From NCBI GenBank assembly GCA_026392355.1, contig JAPLCF010000030.1, forward strand, positions 372,001 through 436,000: a stretch of DNA of 64,000 bases, read 5' to 3'. This document shows, piece after piece, positions 63,812 to 64,000 of this stretch (its first letter is position 1; each line of letters opens with the position of its first letter). A model generated the notes under the pieces. That model worked only from the letters and a program-made list of their open reading frames with translations, was not told the DNA's origin and did not search any database. The stretch comes from Actinomycetota bacterium. GTDB taxonomy: Bacteria > Actinomycetota > Thermoleophilia > Gaiellales > F1-60-MAGs149. The position numbers and the translations under genes are program-made.

Positions 63812-64000
63812 ACTGCCGACCCGCATCAGCTGCTGCGCGAGGTCTTCGGGCACGACGACTTCCGTCCCGGGCAGGAGCAGGCGGTGCAGGCCGCACTCGA
63901 TGGCCGCGATGCGCTGGTCGTGATGCCCACCGGGTCGGGCAAGTCGCTCTGTTACCAGTTGCCAGCACTCGGCGCCCTGCGCCTCACCATCGTCGTCTCT
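63809..64000 (+). CDS. recQ: RecQ-type ATP-dependent DNA helicase (5' part only)
   Basis: 64 codons before the window ends. [20 protein letters not shown] contains the RecQ motif 0 (F-R-x-G-Q), followed by [20 protein letters not shown], motif I. RecQ helicases unwind recombination and fork intermediates. The C-terminal zinc and HRDC domains would lie outside. GTG chosen from the leaderless box. Confidence 0.9.
   Translation, partial: MTADPHQLLREVFGHDDFRPGQEQAVQAALDGRDALVVMPTGSGKSLCYQLPALGALRLTIVVS

Overview
This is a GC-rich chromosomal window of ordinary bacterial gene density: about 61 protein genes, two tRNAs, and no insertion sequence, phage gene or CRISPR array. Frequent GTG starts, 4-nt start/stop overlaps, a Tad/Flp-type secretion operon, a beta-carbonic anhydrase resembling the mycobacterial type and many leaderless-looking starts (TAnnnT box 6-7 nt before ATG/GTG) point to a high-GC actinobacterium. 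The class is not fixed by the sequence; a Thermoleophilia-like lineage is a guess.

Layout. 1-906: truncated branched-chain amino acid type binding protein (minus). 1028-6762: compact minus-strand Tad-like operon (DUF192, response regulator, histidine kinase, TadZ, TadA, TadB, TadC) ending in a protein that fuses a type IV pilin-like N-terminus to a CHAP peptidoglycan hydrolase domain. 6895-10550: small unknown proteins, a TPR-like membrane protein, RNase Z and DUF2007. 10590-14442: heterodimeric ABC exporter plus a small membrane protein. 14439-16722: PIN toxin/antitoxin pair, Lgt, a YugP-like zinc protease and tRNA-Gln. 16862-23517: two secreted proteins of unknown role, a PAS protein, tRNA-Glu, a TMEM175-like channel and an MFS exporter.

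23563-34785: a carbohydrate (probably amino-sugar) locus. One divergent control region at 30138-30242 separates a minus-strand operon (sugar binding lipoprotein, two permeases, GH4 glycosidase, BadF-type kinase) from a plus-strand operon (SIS protein, Gfo/Idh/MocA oxidoreductase, bicupin, ROK kinase, degenerate ROK paralogue). The MsmK/UgpC-type ATPase at 23563 probably energises the importer.

34782-49916: two small unknown proteins, a P1B-4-like metal ATPase, a 3029-residue secreted multidomain protein occupying 9 kb, carbonic anhydrase, a lysyl-PG-synthase-like membrane protein and Ndk. 49812-53736: a 34-residue membrane peptide, FolC and ValS. 53816-63753: peptide-type ABC importer genes (two paralogous binding lipoproteins, two permeases, two ATPases) with an inverted pair, hydantoinase/oxoprolinase A-like plus DUF917, set between the two binding proteins. 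The window ends in the start of a RecQ-type helicase.

Two genome-architecture signals recur: leaderless promoters with near-fixed geometry, and convergent genes whose stop codons interlock in CTAG or TTAG. The most unusual candidate systems are the Tad machine with a pilin-like CHAP hydrolase as its only visible substrate, and the giant DUF11/PKD/beta-repeat surface protein. With refined starts, no stretch over 300 bases lacks a gene.
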